Positions 45,679 through 57,700 of a stretch of 64,000 nt of DNA are shown piece by piece. The stretch spans positions 6,086,001 through 6,150,000 of the forward strand of contig NC_084682.1 in NCBI RefSeq assembly GCF_028389875.1, given 5' to 3'. The notes below the pieces were generated by a model. That model did no database searches, was not told the origin of the DNA, and was given only the letters and a program-made list of their open reading frames with translations. The position numbers were made by a program, and so were the translations under genes. This stretch comes from Rhea pennata. Taxonomy: Eukaryota > Chordata > Aves > Rheiformes > Rheidae. Numbering within the stretch: the stretch's first letter is position 1; every line of letters starts with the position of its first letter.

Positions 45679-48177
45679 GCGGACACCGCCCAGCCGTTTC
45701 CTAGGCAACCGCCGGTGGCTGGTTGGACAGGGCCCCGGCCAGTGCCCCGCCGCGGGGATGGGCGGGGCGGGCCGCTAGCTCTCTCCTCCCATTGGCTAGG
45801 CGGCGGGCCGTGCTGGGCCGCCACTGGCGGCGCCGAGCGGCAATCAAGGCGGGGGTGGGCGAGGCGCGGGGACGCCGTGCCGCGGGGGGGGCGGGGCGCG
45901 CGCCGTCCGTGCCGGGAGGCGATTGGCCGAGGGCGGAGCCGGTGGGTGGCTGCGTCATGACTCCACCAGCTGATCCGAGACGGGAGCCGGCGAGCGCGAG
46001 GCGCGGGGGGAGGCGGCGGCGCCGCTGCAGCGGGGCGACGCGACGCGACGGCGAGGCCGCAGCGAGATGTCGGCGGGCGCTCAGGTGGGTCCGGTAAGAC
46101 CGCGCCGCCAGGGGGCCGAGGTGGGGGCGGGCGGGCCCCGCGCGGCGCCGCCGGTGCCCCGGGCCGGGCAGGGCGGGGGGTCGAGCGCCGCCGCCGCGCT
46201 CGGGAGCCCCGCCGGCGAAGGTCACCTTCCCCCGGGCGGCGAGGCGGCGGCGGGCCGGGCTCGCCCCGGCGCGGCGCCTCCGGGGCTCCGCGGGCGCCGC
46301 CCTGGCCCGGAGACCTCGCCCGCGGTGGGGGGGGAGGGGGCTCGGGCCGGGGCGCCGCCCCGCTCCGCTCCGCTCCCCTCCGGTGGGTCCCGGTGGGGCG
46401 CCTGGGGCCGCGGCTGGGGCCACCTCGCGGCGGGCGGCGGCCGCCCCGGGGGTGACCTTCACTCCGGGGCCGGGCGGGGCAGACTTTGCCCCGGGGCCGC
46501 TCCCCGCCGTGGGCACGGACCGGAGCATCCCGGGGGGGGGGCGAAGGGACGGGGAGGGCGTCTGCCCCTCCGGCGGGGGAGGGCGGGCCGGCTTTACTGC
46601 GGCCGGCGGTGGGGCTGGCTTTCTGCTGGGGGGAGCCGGCTTTACCGGGTGGGGGCATGTCAGAGGAGGGGGAGGTGGCCGGTTTAACCGGGAGAGGGAC
46701 CCTCGGTTGGGGAAGCCTCGGTTTTATTGGGGGGGGGGGGTTTCAGAAATCATAGCTGAGCCCCTATTGCTGCCCTCCCTGCAGCCCGTTGCAGGCGGGG
46801 CCCCATGGTGCTGGGGGTCCTCCCGGTACAGGCCAGGCCCCCGCCCTGCCCTGCAAGCCCCAGCACCGGTGGGGCCCGGCGGCTCGGCAGCGGGTGCTGA
46901 TTCATGGGCCGGCGGGGGTGGAGCAGCGGCGGGACCCCAGCGGAGCTGCGCGCTGGAATCCGGACCAGATGTACCCGGCACGCCAGGAATGCGCGGCATC
47001 CCCGCCAGGCCTGGCGCCGGCCCAGCCGCCGCGCTGTGCCCCAACCCGCCGCTGCCCGCCCGCGGCCCCGCGTGCTGCTGGTGCCACCCGCAGACCCCCA
47101 CCACGATGCCCAGCCTCGGCCCTCCTGGGGTCTGGGCTTCCCCTGCCGCTGCTGGAGGCACGAGGCCAAGCAGGCGCCCAGGGCCTGGCAAGATCCCAAA
47201 TACCCTTTGGGGTGATGCCAAAGGGAGGATGCTCCGGGGGAGCCGCGTTAGCTGCTGTGTGGCCCCCTGGGTGAGAGGGGCTGGCTCTCCCCTCAGCGAG
47301 CGTGGCTGCTTGGGAGGTCCGAGCCGGCTGTAAATGCCTGGGAGTTTCCCAGAAATCAGCCCCGCAGCTGAAGTGCAGACAGGGCCGAGGCTGAGCAGAA
47401 GAGGGTTTTTCCTAGGAGGAGGGGGAAGAAGTGGGGTCCCAGGCCGGCCCGTGGGCTGTGTTGCTCACGTTCTTATAAAATGACATGAAAAAGCTCCGCT
47501 CCCTGAATTCCCCTGGTGGTCACTTGGCAGCGGAGGCCTGATGAAGTGTCTTCCTTGGCAGGCGGTGGCTGGCCCCCGGCCAGGTGGGACCCAGCCAGCC
47601 GAGATGCCTGAGGTGAGCAGCTGGGGAATGCCTTAACCTGTACCTGGTGCCACTGTCCTGTGGCTGCAGCAGGCCCCGAGAGCTGGCTGCCTCTGGTGGC
47701 TTCGGTCCTTGCCTTGGCCTTCCTGCTAGGGCCGCTCGTTCCTGCAGGAGCAAGTTGTCTTATCTCTGTTTTCCAGCAGAAATGGCCTTGATTTTTTTTT
47801 TCCCCTATGTGTTGCTGGCATTTGGTAAGTTTTAGGGCTTGCTGCGAGTGTCGGAGCAAAAGCACCACCTGATTTGGGAAAGGGGAGGGATGGCTGATGT
47901 CAAGCCTGGGGAAGGGTCGAGGGCAGAGCTGTCTCCAGGTCTCCTGTAACAGTTTTGCAGTAGCTTGCTGCTGTGGCCCACTTCGTGGCCACTCTCCTGC
48001 GAGCGCCCAGCACCGAGGAGCTTCCACAAGTGAAGGAGGAGGCAGCAGATTGGTGCTTGGTGCTGAGGAGGGGGTGAGGAGCTGGGTTGGCTCTCCCCGC
48101 GGCGGGCGAGGGGTCTGGGTGCCGTTTCAGGCTAGCAGTGTTCAATCCTGGCTCTGACGTGTGTGTTTCTTTCCCAG

Positions 48178-48590
48178 CTGCTCCCCGGCTGCCGTGCTTC
48201 TGGCTAACCAGCACCAGTTCTTCAGTGGCAAGCTTTATGTCCTCCTCTAGTAGCTAAAGCTGCCAGTTGAAGAACTGTTGAATGTAGCCACTCTCTTCTT
48301 GTCGCTGGGCTGTTGGACATCAGCTAGATCCGTGTCCTGAACAAGATGAGATGAGCGAGTCTGCAGCATCTGATGAATTAACCCTTCTGCGGGCTGAGGA
48401 TGGGCCCTGCTGGGAAGAAGAACTCTCCTTGCAGCCTCCAAACCGAGCCTCGGCAGTGGGAATGCTGGAAAGCCGTACTAGCAGGGCTGTGAAATGGGGA
48501 GTGGGGTCACCACCATGGGGTGACGCTTAACCAAGAGAACTAGAGAAGACCGTGACAGGCATATTAAACTCTGTTTTACTGTGCAGTACC
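48178..48590 (+). ncRNA. MIR22HG: MIR22HG, terminal exon of the miR-22 host RNA
   Basis: A strong acceptor (GTGTTTCTTTCCCAG) ends at 48177 and opens an exon that contains the whole miR-22 hairpin. An ATTAAA variant poly(A) signal lies at 48563-48568. In human, miR-22 likewise lies in an exon of the spliced non-coding MIR22HG, divergent from WDR81, so strand and position fit. Candidate upstream pieces are an exon at 47562-47612 bounded by good AG and GT sites, and a first exon ending at the donor at 46085. Both are guesses. No coding potential is seen. Confidence 0.7.
48201..48290 (+). ncRNA. MIR22: miR-22 precursor hairpin
   Basis: miR-22 is a conserved vertebrate microRNA. The 5p arm (48216-48237, starting AGTTCTTCAGTGG) and 3p arm (48257-48278, starting AAGCTGCCAGTTG, seed AGCTGCC) are identical to the human mature forms as I remember them. 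They fold back on each other over a short loop whose sequence differs from human. The stem is closed further out by TGGCTA (48201-48206) pairing with TAGCCA (48285-48290). Confidence 0.97.
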
Positions 48591-48599
48591 TTTTAGGAA

Positions 48600-51500
48600 G
48601 TCTGTTACCCACAGGATCCCCAGGCTCAGGACCTGCCTGATGGGGAGGATGTGGTGGATGTGGTCTTTGTGGGGCAGTGGGGAGGTTGTTATAATGTCAG
48701 AGCACTCTAGCCCCTGCCAGCGCTGCACCAGGGCAGTGCCTCGATGCCCAGAGGGAAGACGGTTGGCTTCTGGGGCCCCCTTGGTTTGGCACGAGCAAAA
48801 GGGGCTGACCTTGGGTGTTGCACTGATCAGCCCAGGGCGCAGCTAGCTTGCAGGACTGACTGGCCACCGCGTGGAAGAGTGGGGGTGGTCCCACAAGCAG
48901 CCTGTGAGCATCTAATGGCAGCGCTCACAGATGGATGCGCGGGAGGCATCACGGTGGGTTTGGCTTGGGTGCTGATGGGTGAGGAGCGAACGCCCCTTCC
49001 CAGGTGAGCAGGGGCCCGCAGCAGCCCCTCGGGAGCCTTGCGGCAGCACGGCAGGATGGGGCCGGAGGGGAGGAAGGGGCCTGGCTCCGGAAACACAAGC
49101 TGCCCTTGTGCGGGTCGGCGCTGGGTGTGGTGGAGCCAGGCTGTGCGCGGCTGACTCAGAGCACAGTCACGCACTGCCCCAGCCGTCTGTTCCAGGAACC
49201 GGCACCCCGGCTGGGCGGCCCCGTCTGCAGCCGGCTCTGCGGCAGCGCCAGGCTTGCAGGTATTTGGATGGAGTGGGCTGGGCATCGCAGTGCTGGCAGG
49301 GGTCTGGGTGAAGCTTTCTGGAGGCATCTGTGTTTTAGGCTCCGTTTCTCTGTTGGACAGAAGTGGAAAGGGGGATGTGAAGGGGACTCAGAAGCTGTTC
49401 TCTGGGGATGGAGATTTCCCCTCTCCGCCCTGCACTGGGGAAAGGGTGGGAGGGAGCAGTATAACTCGCCACGCAGGTTGGGATGGCCAAAATGTCTATG
49501 CGCAAGTGCTGTGAGGATGGAGAACAGTCCCTCGAGGCCCTTCCCTGCGCTGTGTTTGGGGGAGGATTTCTCCTTGCTGCATCTCAGCCCCCTTCCCAAG
49601 CATCTCTCCCAGGTCAGGCCACTGGGTGATGCAGCAAAGGCCGCCGCTGCCGGAGCGGCTCCCAGCCCCGTGCAGCCGGGCAGGGCTCCCCGGGCGCCCC
49701 TGTGCTGCTGGAGATGGCCTCCCCCCGCAGGGCTTGGGGACAGAGCAAGGCACTGCCTGTGCCACCGGCTCCCAGGCTGTTTTGGTGGCCGGGAAGCAGA
49801 GGAGGGTCTGGATGCTAGTGTTTGGCGTAGCCTGACAGACGGATCGCTGCCTGTCCTAGACCGGAGGGCGCACAGGGAGAAATGCTCCTGTGCCGAAATT
49901 AGTCTCAACTAAACTTTGCCTGTCCAGGCTGCAGGTGCCCAGGGCAGGATTGCTACCAAATTTTGGCACACAGCAACGTGCAGAAAGTAGCCTGGTGTCC
50001 GTTAACTCTCTGGTGTTGGGCTGGTGACGAGGGAGCACACCTTAACCGTTCCTCATCCTGGAGCCCTTCGTTTCAGCCTGTCTGATAGAAAACTGCTCCA
50101 TTTGACATGTTGATGGTTACCAGAAGCTGAGTTTTTTCATGGTTACTGCCACCCAGAGAGAGCAGAGTTGCTGAGCCCACTCGGATCGATCGCTGTTCGG
50201 AAAGGATCGTGGAAAAACACCTCCGCTTTGATCCAGAGCCAGTGTCTTCCGCAGCAGCTGCCTCGTCGCTGTACTGCAAGTTCGTACGGAGTAGCTGGCG
50301 CCTGCTCAGCGTGCCCTGGAGTGCACGGAGGGGCAAAAAATAGTAGTTGTGCGTGCAGGATGGCCCGAGGGCAAGGAGGAGCAGCTCCTGGCCACGCTTC
50401 CCAGCCCCCATGGGTGCACTGCCGCAAGGTGCTGGCAATGCTTGATACGGAGGGGAGCCGCACGCCGCTTGCACTGGTGTCCCTGCCCCTGCGTGCCTTT
50501 ACCCGCAGGCAATGCTCCGATCTGCTCCTTCCTCCTGTCACCACGCAGGACTGATGTGCTCTACCGAAAGCATGGTTCTCTTCCTGGCGAGACGTGGCTG
50601 TCTCGGGGCAGAGAGCTCCCCTGAGCAATTCAACAGCATGAAGCCTGCTGAGGTCAGGAAATGCAAAATGCAGTATTTCAGGTGAACTTCGTGTGTCAGG
50701 TGCCAGAGCAGACATGGTGATGCTGTTCTCGTTTGAAACGTACATTCCTCATTTGCTGAGCAAACAGGCTCTGCTATGCTTAGCCTACATCCATTCTAAT
50801 AGCAGAGGGATTTTAGGCTGACAAAGTAGTTGTCCCTCTGGGAACTTGCCCTGCTTTCAGAGCTTACCCTTCCTCTCACAAGGGCCATGTGATCGGTGAG
50901 TAAGTGCGGTGTTTGCAGTGTTTCCTGCAGAAAGCACAGACTTGCTTACTGGTGCTTTGCAAAATCTAGTAACTCCTTCCTCTACTAAGGAAGCACTGAG
51001 GCTGTGCTTCCTGCAGCATCCGGCTGTCTCCCCAAAGCGTCCCCCCACGCGCAGACACCGCAGGAGAAGGGACGCCACGCGGGGCTGGTGTGTATGCTAG
51101 CAAGGCTTGGATCTCTCTGGCTGCTCTGAGGTGGTGGGAAGTGCTCTCTGTGGTAGCTAATGCAATATTCAAGACTGCTGTAGCGATGCCAGCAGGTGCT
51201 GTTCACTCAAAGGTCGGATCTCAGCCGTCTGTCCTTAGGGGTAAGAACTCGCACTGAATACCTTGCACGAAGGCTACGTAGTTCCCAGCTGTGAGAGAGC
51301 AGCTTGCCTTGGCTGCGGCTCCCCTTGCTGGGAAAACATGCTTTTGGAAAGCAGAAGGTCAGTGTGACCGGCGTGCTGAATGAAAGCTCCCTGCCAACAG
51401 CAAGCTGGGGGCAGGGGGTGGGTAGAGCTGGTGTATTTACGGGCTTACGGCCTTCTCTCGCCACTCAAATCCTCAGCGGAGCAGAGCTGAGCTCCAGGGC

Positions 51501-51678
51501 TCTGGCACCCTCCCCTTTGTCCAGTGTAGCAAATCTCACTCAGAAGAGAGGGGAAAAGTGCTGCTTTGCTTTGTCCCAGCTTTCTTTGGCTGTGGTGTAT
51601 AAGTGAGCAGCCTGAAGCCAAGGGCTGACTGCAAACAGAAAACACAGGAACTGGGATCAACTTCGCTTCGCTTATGCC
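48600..51678. other. Intergenic region between MIR22HG and the AIFM3-like gene
   Basis: Moderately GC-rich DNA. I see exon-like signals (for example AG and GT sites flanking roughly 49.20-49.26 kb), but no protein similarity, RNA gene or repeat that I can name. It may hold parts of lncRNAs. Confidence 0.35.
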
Positions 51679-51684
51679 TTTATT
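51679..51684 (-). other. Poly(A) signal of the AIFM3-like gene
   Basis: AATAAA on the minus strand about 90 nt after the stop codon of the last small exon. Its closeness supports that exon as the true 3' end. Confidence 0.75.
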
Positions 51685-51773
51685 TCTCCTGTGCCAGGAT
51701 GGGAGGGTGTTGAGCTGAGAAGCGGTAACACCTGGCTGGCTCTGTGCTCTTCATGGCGGTGCATATACTGAGC

Positions 51774-54700
51774 TCAGGTGTGTGTCAGCCAGGGTATGCT
51801 GGTAGTATCACAGGCCCTGAAAACAAGAGGGGCACTGGAGACTTGCAGTAACTCATCTTGATTTCACATGTCATGAGGGGAGAGGGGGTGTCTGCTTGTG
51901 TGGGGAAAGCAGTGCAGAGTGGCCCAACAACTTGGGGTGTCACTTACTCTGCCTCTTCTTTAGAGATTTGTAATCCTGAGTATAAAACTTCTGCAATCAG
52001 AGACACCATGGGGTCATAGTTTAGGCTGGCGGCTGCAACCACATAGCCATCCCTGAAAGAGAAAGCAGAAGAATGTGGATCTTGCCAGAGCAAATAACTC
52101 TGCGTGGCAGCATCCCGGTGCTGCTGTGGGTGTAGGCCAGCTGTATATCAGAGCCATCAGGGCAGGACAGCTGATACTGCAGCATGCATGGCAACTTGCA
52201 GCAGACCACCTGGTGCTGCTGAAGGCTGGGCACCGAGTCTGAAGGCAGTGGGAGAGGGAGATGTGTCCCTGGCTCCCTGCCTGGCTGGTGTCTCTGTCCC
52301 AGGGAGTGCTAGCCTCTCCCAATTTGGTCATGGGGCCATGCGGCATCTATCCGATCTCATGGAAGCTGCTCGAAGCTCGATCTCTCCTCCTTGCCTGTCC
52401 TGCTTCATTTTTCTCTCTGTGCTCTGAAATTGTTTCACTGCCAGTCCAATGGCTGGTGGTCCCCTGGGCTGTGTAGCCACAGGAGGGTGACTTGGAGCTG
52501 TGTCCATACCAAAGAAGGCTCTGCAGGTTGTTAGGGAGAGGATTGGGCCCTGTTCCCTGAGTACTGCTGTGTCAGGGTGCAGACTGCCTGCAGGTTCACT
52601 CACTTGATGTAAAAGATCAGGAACTTCAGTTGCTCCAGGCTGCCCTTCACAACAGTGTCCGTGTATCCCTCCCCGCAGCCTGTGAGAGAAGTCATTGCAG
52701 CTTGCTCAGCGAGCTCCAGCAAGGCAGCTGCCACTGTCACCACAGTCCAACAGCGAGCGCAGGCAGGGGAGATGGGACCCCCTGGGCTGGGGCTGCGGCT
52801 GGGACGGGGATCAGGAGTGAGTTTGGAGGCCCCAGGCAAGCTGAATGGATCAGGAGGTGGAGGACTGTGTCATGACCCTGAGCCTCTACTCGGCTTGGAG
52901 AGGGAAGTTCTCCATTTGCAATTTCTAAGCCACTAGAGATCAGCAAAGAACAAGGGCTCTGTGTATCTTGTGGACCCACATCTCAGAGACAGAGCTCATA
53001 AACCCACTGTGGCAGTGCGTGCAAAGCTTGAGCTGCTTCTGTAACTGCGTCTGCCCACAGCCTGCACAAGGTCTGCATATTTATAAACCCCAGACCCAGC
53101 AATACCCAAGCAGCTCAGCTAGGAGGCAGTTCAGCTGTTCTCATCTCTTTGCTCCCTCCTACCTGCATAGCGAATGCTCTTCCCAAGCATTGTAGTCCAG
53201 AAGAAGGGGACGGTGTGCAATTGCTTCTGTTTCTTCAGCATGTTTAAGGCAGCAATGTGACCTGTGATGACCCAGCAGAGGAAATATTTTTGTTTCTTGT
53301 AGATTTTCAAAAAGTTGCTGAATTTTAAGCCTGCTCATCTCAACCCCACCTTCTGGCTTCTTGGTGCCCGAAATCACTTGTGTTAAGAGCTGATGTGGGT
53401 GGAGCACTTATATGCCTTGGTCTGGACTCACTGAAGACTGGGTGAGCAGGTGCCTGGAGAAGTCTCTCTCCCCTCCTCTCTCACACTGGTGCTGGCTCCA
53501 TGTAAGCTGTTTGTGAGGAGCCAGGCTTCTGCTCAGCGATCAGTTTACTTGCAAGGGTGTGTAGCTAGCTCATGAGGCTTGTGTGTGGGCCGTGGACCCT
53601 TCTGCCTAGCTTTGGCCTTTGGATATCCATCCAGCAGGTGGGGCCCCCCTGCATCCTGTTGTTGTCCCTTCAGCCCCACCTCCTGGATACCCCTTGCCAT
53701 GGGGAGCTAAAAGCAAGGCAGCTCCTTGTCTCACCGTGGGCCTCAGCCACCTGCTGGTGATGGATGCTGGACAGTTTCCCACTGAGCAACGCTACAGGAA
53801 AGGAAACCACATCACCCGCAGCAAAGACATTTGGGATGTTGGTTTGCATGTGCTGAGGGGACAGAAGACAGTTAGTGCAATTACAGGGGCAATGGGACTG
53901 GGTGAGGACTCTGGACACCCAGCTGGCACTTACCAGATTCACCACGATGGCACCACTGCTGTCCCTGGCAATGGAGGTGCCTTTCAGAAATGCTGAGCTG
54001 GGAGACACCCCTGTAGGAAAAGGAGCAAGGGCACACGCATGCAAAGGCAGGGAGGAAATTTGGCCTAGGCCCCTACAGCAGGCACATGCCTTTGGTGTCT
54101 GTTCGGTCTGCCTGGACCAGAGCAGCTAGCAGCAGTGACCAGTGCTTGGGCTGGCGCTGAGCTGATCCAGGGGCAATAAAACCAGGTCACAGAACAAAGC
54201 ATGCTCTGATAACACAGCAGTGACCTACAGAGCTCAGCAAATGTGCCAAAGCCAAACTCGGAGCTTGCCTCCTGCCAAGTGAGTTGACTTTTTCAGGTGT
54301 TTAGGGCAGCAGGAAGGGCTGGATAATACAGTAAGAAAGGGATTGCAAGGAATGGTGTGCATTGGGAATGGACTGGAGTGCTCTAGGATTGCTGTTTGCT
54401 TTCCCCATCTCCTGAACTGCCTCTTTCTCGTTACTGGAGTCTCTTACCTATTCCAACCACCACCACATCTACAGGTATTTTCTTTCCACTGTCCAGAACA
54501 GCCTCTGCGACCTAAGAAGCAAGAATTATTAACAAAGGGTAAAAATTCTGTCCTAATTCCCACAGCCTCCCAGTTGCCTGGTTCTTTGCTTTCCTAGGTT
54601 CAGATCTTGACTTTAAACCACTTTGTCCAACTGACATGTTACTAAGAATTAAGAGAAAATGAAGATGTTGCCTCTAATGTATAAACATGTGCTGGTGCCC

Positions 54701-57700
54701 TTTCAGCCCAGAGTTGCATGCAGTGAGGGTCTGGACATGAGAAGAGAGAGCCTAGGCGTATACCTCAGTTTGGGGGTTTTCCCCTTAAAACTATCAGTTT
54801 AGGAATCACAAGGGCATGACTGACCTTTCCATCTTTTCCTTTCAGCTCAGAGATTTTTGTTTTCATGTAAAACTTCACCCCTTTGTTTTGCAACATCTGA
54901 AAAGGAAGAGGATGCTGGTATGAGCACTCACTAGGAAAGTCGAGGCTGGTAAAAACAGCAGTACCCAGTCACAACCCAGGCAGGGAGCTTAGCTGCTGCT
55001 TCAGGCTGCAGAGAGGGTTCGTTTCCTCATCTCCCAGCTCGTGCAGGGCACACTGGAAGCTCAGCTTGGTTTTGCTCAACTATGCTGGTCAGGACCAGTA
55101 AGTGAGGTGGGCTTAGGGATATAGCTGAGCCGGGAAAGATGTGACACTTGTGTGAGGGAGATTGGGGCCAGCCTTGTATGCACACCTCACTTCAGTGAGC
55201 TGTATGTGAGAAAGGTGGCTAAACACGTAAGGTTATGACTCAGAGCAAGGGCTGGATTTCCTGGGCTGGTGCAGATCATAAGGCTGTTTGGATGGTGTGT
55301 GTTCTCTGTCCTAGAAATGAATACCAGATTTCCTAACCTTCATGGTAACACCTCCAACCTGAGAACCCAGCACATCCTGAAAAGGTAACTCCTTTTTCTC
55401 CACCACTGAGATGGCAGCAGCCTTGTCTGAGAGGAAGGCAGCTATCTCCATTCCTGCAAGCAAAGGGCATGCCCAAGGTGAGTTTGCTACAAGCATGAAC
55501 CTGCACCCTCCTCCTTGGAAATCATTTCCCCTTCTAGATGAAGAGAACAACTCTAATGTACTGCCAGCACTAAACTGCTCTTCTATGCATTTCTGGGATG
55601 ATATATTTAGCCTCCTCCCCACCATCCTCCAATTCTCTGCTCTCATGCATTGTTGACCCAGATATTAGGAACTGCAAAGAAAAGCTCCTGACTGTGTGCA
55701 AAACAGCCCCCTTTCCTTGCCTTATCCCCTTCCTTTTCCAGTGCTTCTGGGGAGTCCAGATCCCTCAAAGGACAGTAGCCTTTTCACAAACTCCTTTTCG
55801 TAAAGACCTTTCCACATTTCCCTCTGTTTAGGTCCAAGAACTGTTTACACCTCTAGAAGTTTCTGGCTATCAGAGGAATACTGCATGCTGGGTAATGCAT
55901 ACCCCTCTAGCTACAGGACTCCAGGGAGGGACCAAGCCAGGTAGCCAAAGAACATCCCTTCCCTGGGGGCCCTTCGTTAATCTGTGCACACAGCAGAAGT
56001 GAATTTCAAGGCTATTATTAACGACTTGATATCCACCCCAGCTTGGTACCTATGAACGAAGCTCCTATGATCATCAAGTTCTTGCCAGTTGCTAGCTCTA
56101 AGATTTTGTTAGAGTCTTCCGGGGTTTGGAGAAGACATATGTTCTGCAGGTCTGCGCCTGGGACTTCAAGGGTGATGGGGCTGAAAGACAGATGATCCAG
56201 ATATGTGTCGTGATTATAAATGAAACGGGGAGGAAGAGAGGCCACACAAACCTATGCAATCCCTTAGCCATCTCATCCCACCCTATCCTTTTATCTCACC
56301 CCCTATTCCCATTCCTCTCATGGGCCTCTAAAGTGCCTGATGCTACTGAAGAGCCATCTTGTCCTGTCAGAAATCTTGTGCATGGCAAGTGTTTTGTACA
56401 CTCACTGGCTGCCTGTGGCAATGAGCAGGTGATTGTACTTCTGGGAGGACCCATTCTTGAAGCGGACCTTCTGCTTCTGGAAGTCCACTGACATTGCCTG
56501 CAGGAGAAGACAGGAGGCAAAGATCAAACAAGCATCTCTGGTCGACACCAGCACTGCTGTCCTGCATGTCAATCTGTTCTGCTTGCTTGTGACCGAATCT
56601 CCTATATTCGAACACCAAGGTACGACAAGAAAATGTTAGGGTCCTGTTTCTCACTTTCCACAGGTGTTAGGCTTTGGGAACACTAAACATCACAGCACTA
56701 AATCTGGGTCCTTCTACGGGGTGCATGGAAGGCTAGTTTCAGAGGTGACTCTTTTTGCATGTGATGGGCACAACTGTCTATGTATAGTGTAGATAGACAC
56801 TACACCCAAAACACACACAGTCTCTAGCACTGGCCTTGGAGTGCTGTCCCAGGAGATAATGTGTGTATTGAAGCAGAGCCCTGCTTTCTGGAAATGTAAC
56901 ATTATGCCTGCAGATGTGGGCATCCCCTCCACACAGCAGAGACAGGAGCATTGAAAACCCTTCTGAGCTGCTCTCACACCTCTTTCTCTGTCCAGAGCTC
57001 TATGCCACGAGCATCAAGGAATTCAGGTGTCCTCAGGTAGATGTCCTCAGCCTTCAAGTTCATCTCCTGGGAACAAAACAGAAATGTAAAGTGAAGCACT
57101 TCTTCCTACTGTCAGTGACACTCTTGCAGTGTTTACAGGGAAGCATGTTTGCATAAGAGGAAAATTCTGCACTAGTGACTCACAGCTGCTCACACTGCCC
57201 CATCCCCATCATCTTCCTGTCGCCCCCTCAAAAAGCCATCAAAACAGCTCTAGCAGGGAAAATCCATCTGAAGGGGACAAAACCTCTAGCTTATGGTGGA
57301 CTTTGATGAAAGACTTTCTGAGACATTAGCTGGGAAGTATACCCTCTTTCCTCAGAGGTATCTCAGAGATCTGGCTGGCTTGGCAGAATGGATCATTTCG
57401 TCACTCAGCCTGGTCCTGAATGCGGGTCATGCCCCTGATTCACACACGATACCTGGCACAGTTCTTCCCTTTCCGCACACAAACCTTGCTCAGTTTAGTC
57501 TTGTCATACGGTATGTGTTTCTCTTTGGTGGCCATGATGATCCTGCCAGTGAAGCCCTCCTGGCGAAGTGTTTCTGCACAGACTAGGGCAGCCACACCTA
57601 CAAGAGGTGCTCAACTCAGCCCCCCTACACATCACTGTGGGCGAGGAGGGAAGAGGAAAGCCATCCCTGGAGAAGAGACTGGCAGCTCCCAGCATCTGTA

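Larger units (their letters stand above)
42400..47300. promoter_or_regulatory. Large CpG-rich domain between WDR81 and the miR-22 host gene
   Basis: Nearly 5 kb of very GC- and CpG-rich DNA lies between the diverging WDR81 and miR-22 transcription units. It holds inverted CCAAT boxes at 44921, 45224, 45270, 45300, 45791 and 45922. It also has TTTAA-centred words, an E-box, an ERE/CRE-like element and a perfect inverted repeat (separate entries). Few stop codons occur, so long frames are open in all phases; none resembles a protein. Several start sites for both genes are likely. Boundaries are approximate. Confidence 0.8.

Noticed and set aside
42436-47333. Many open frames of 150-450 codons on both strands
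   Set aside because: They follow from extreme GC content. Products are Arg/Pro/Gly/Ala-rich, overlap in all frames and show no domain.
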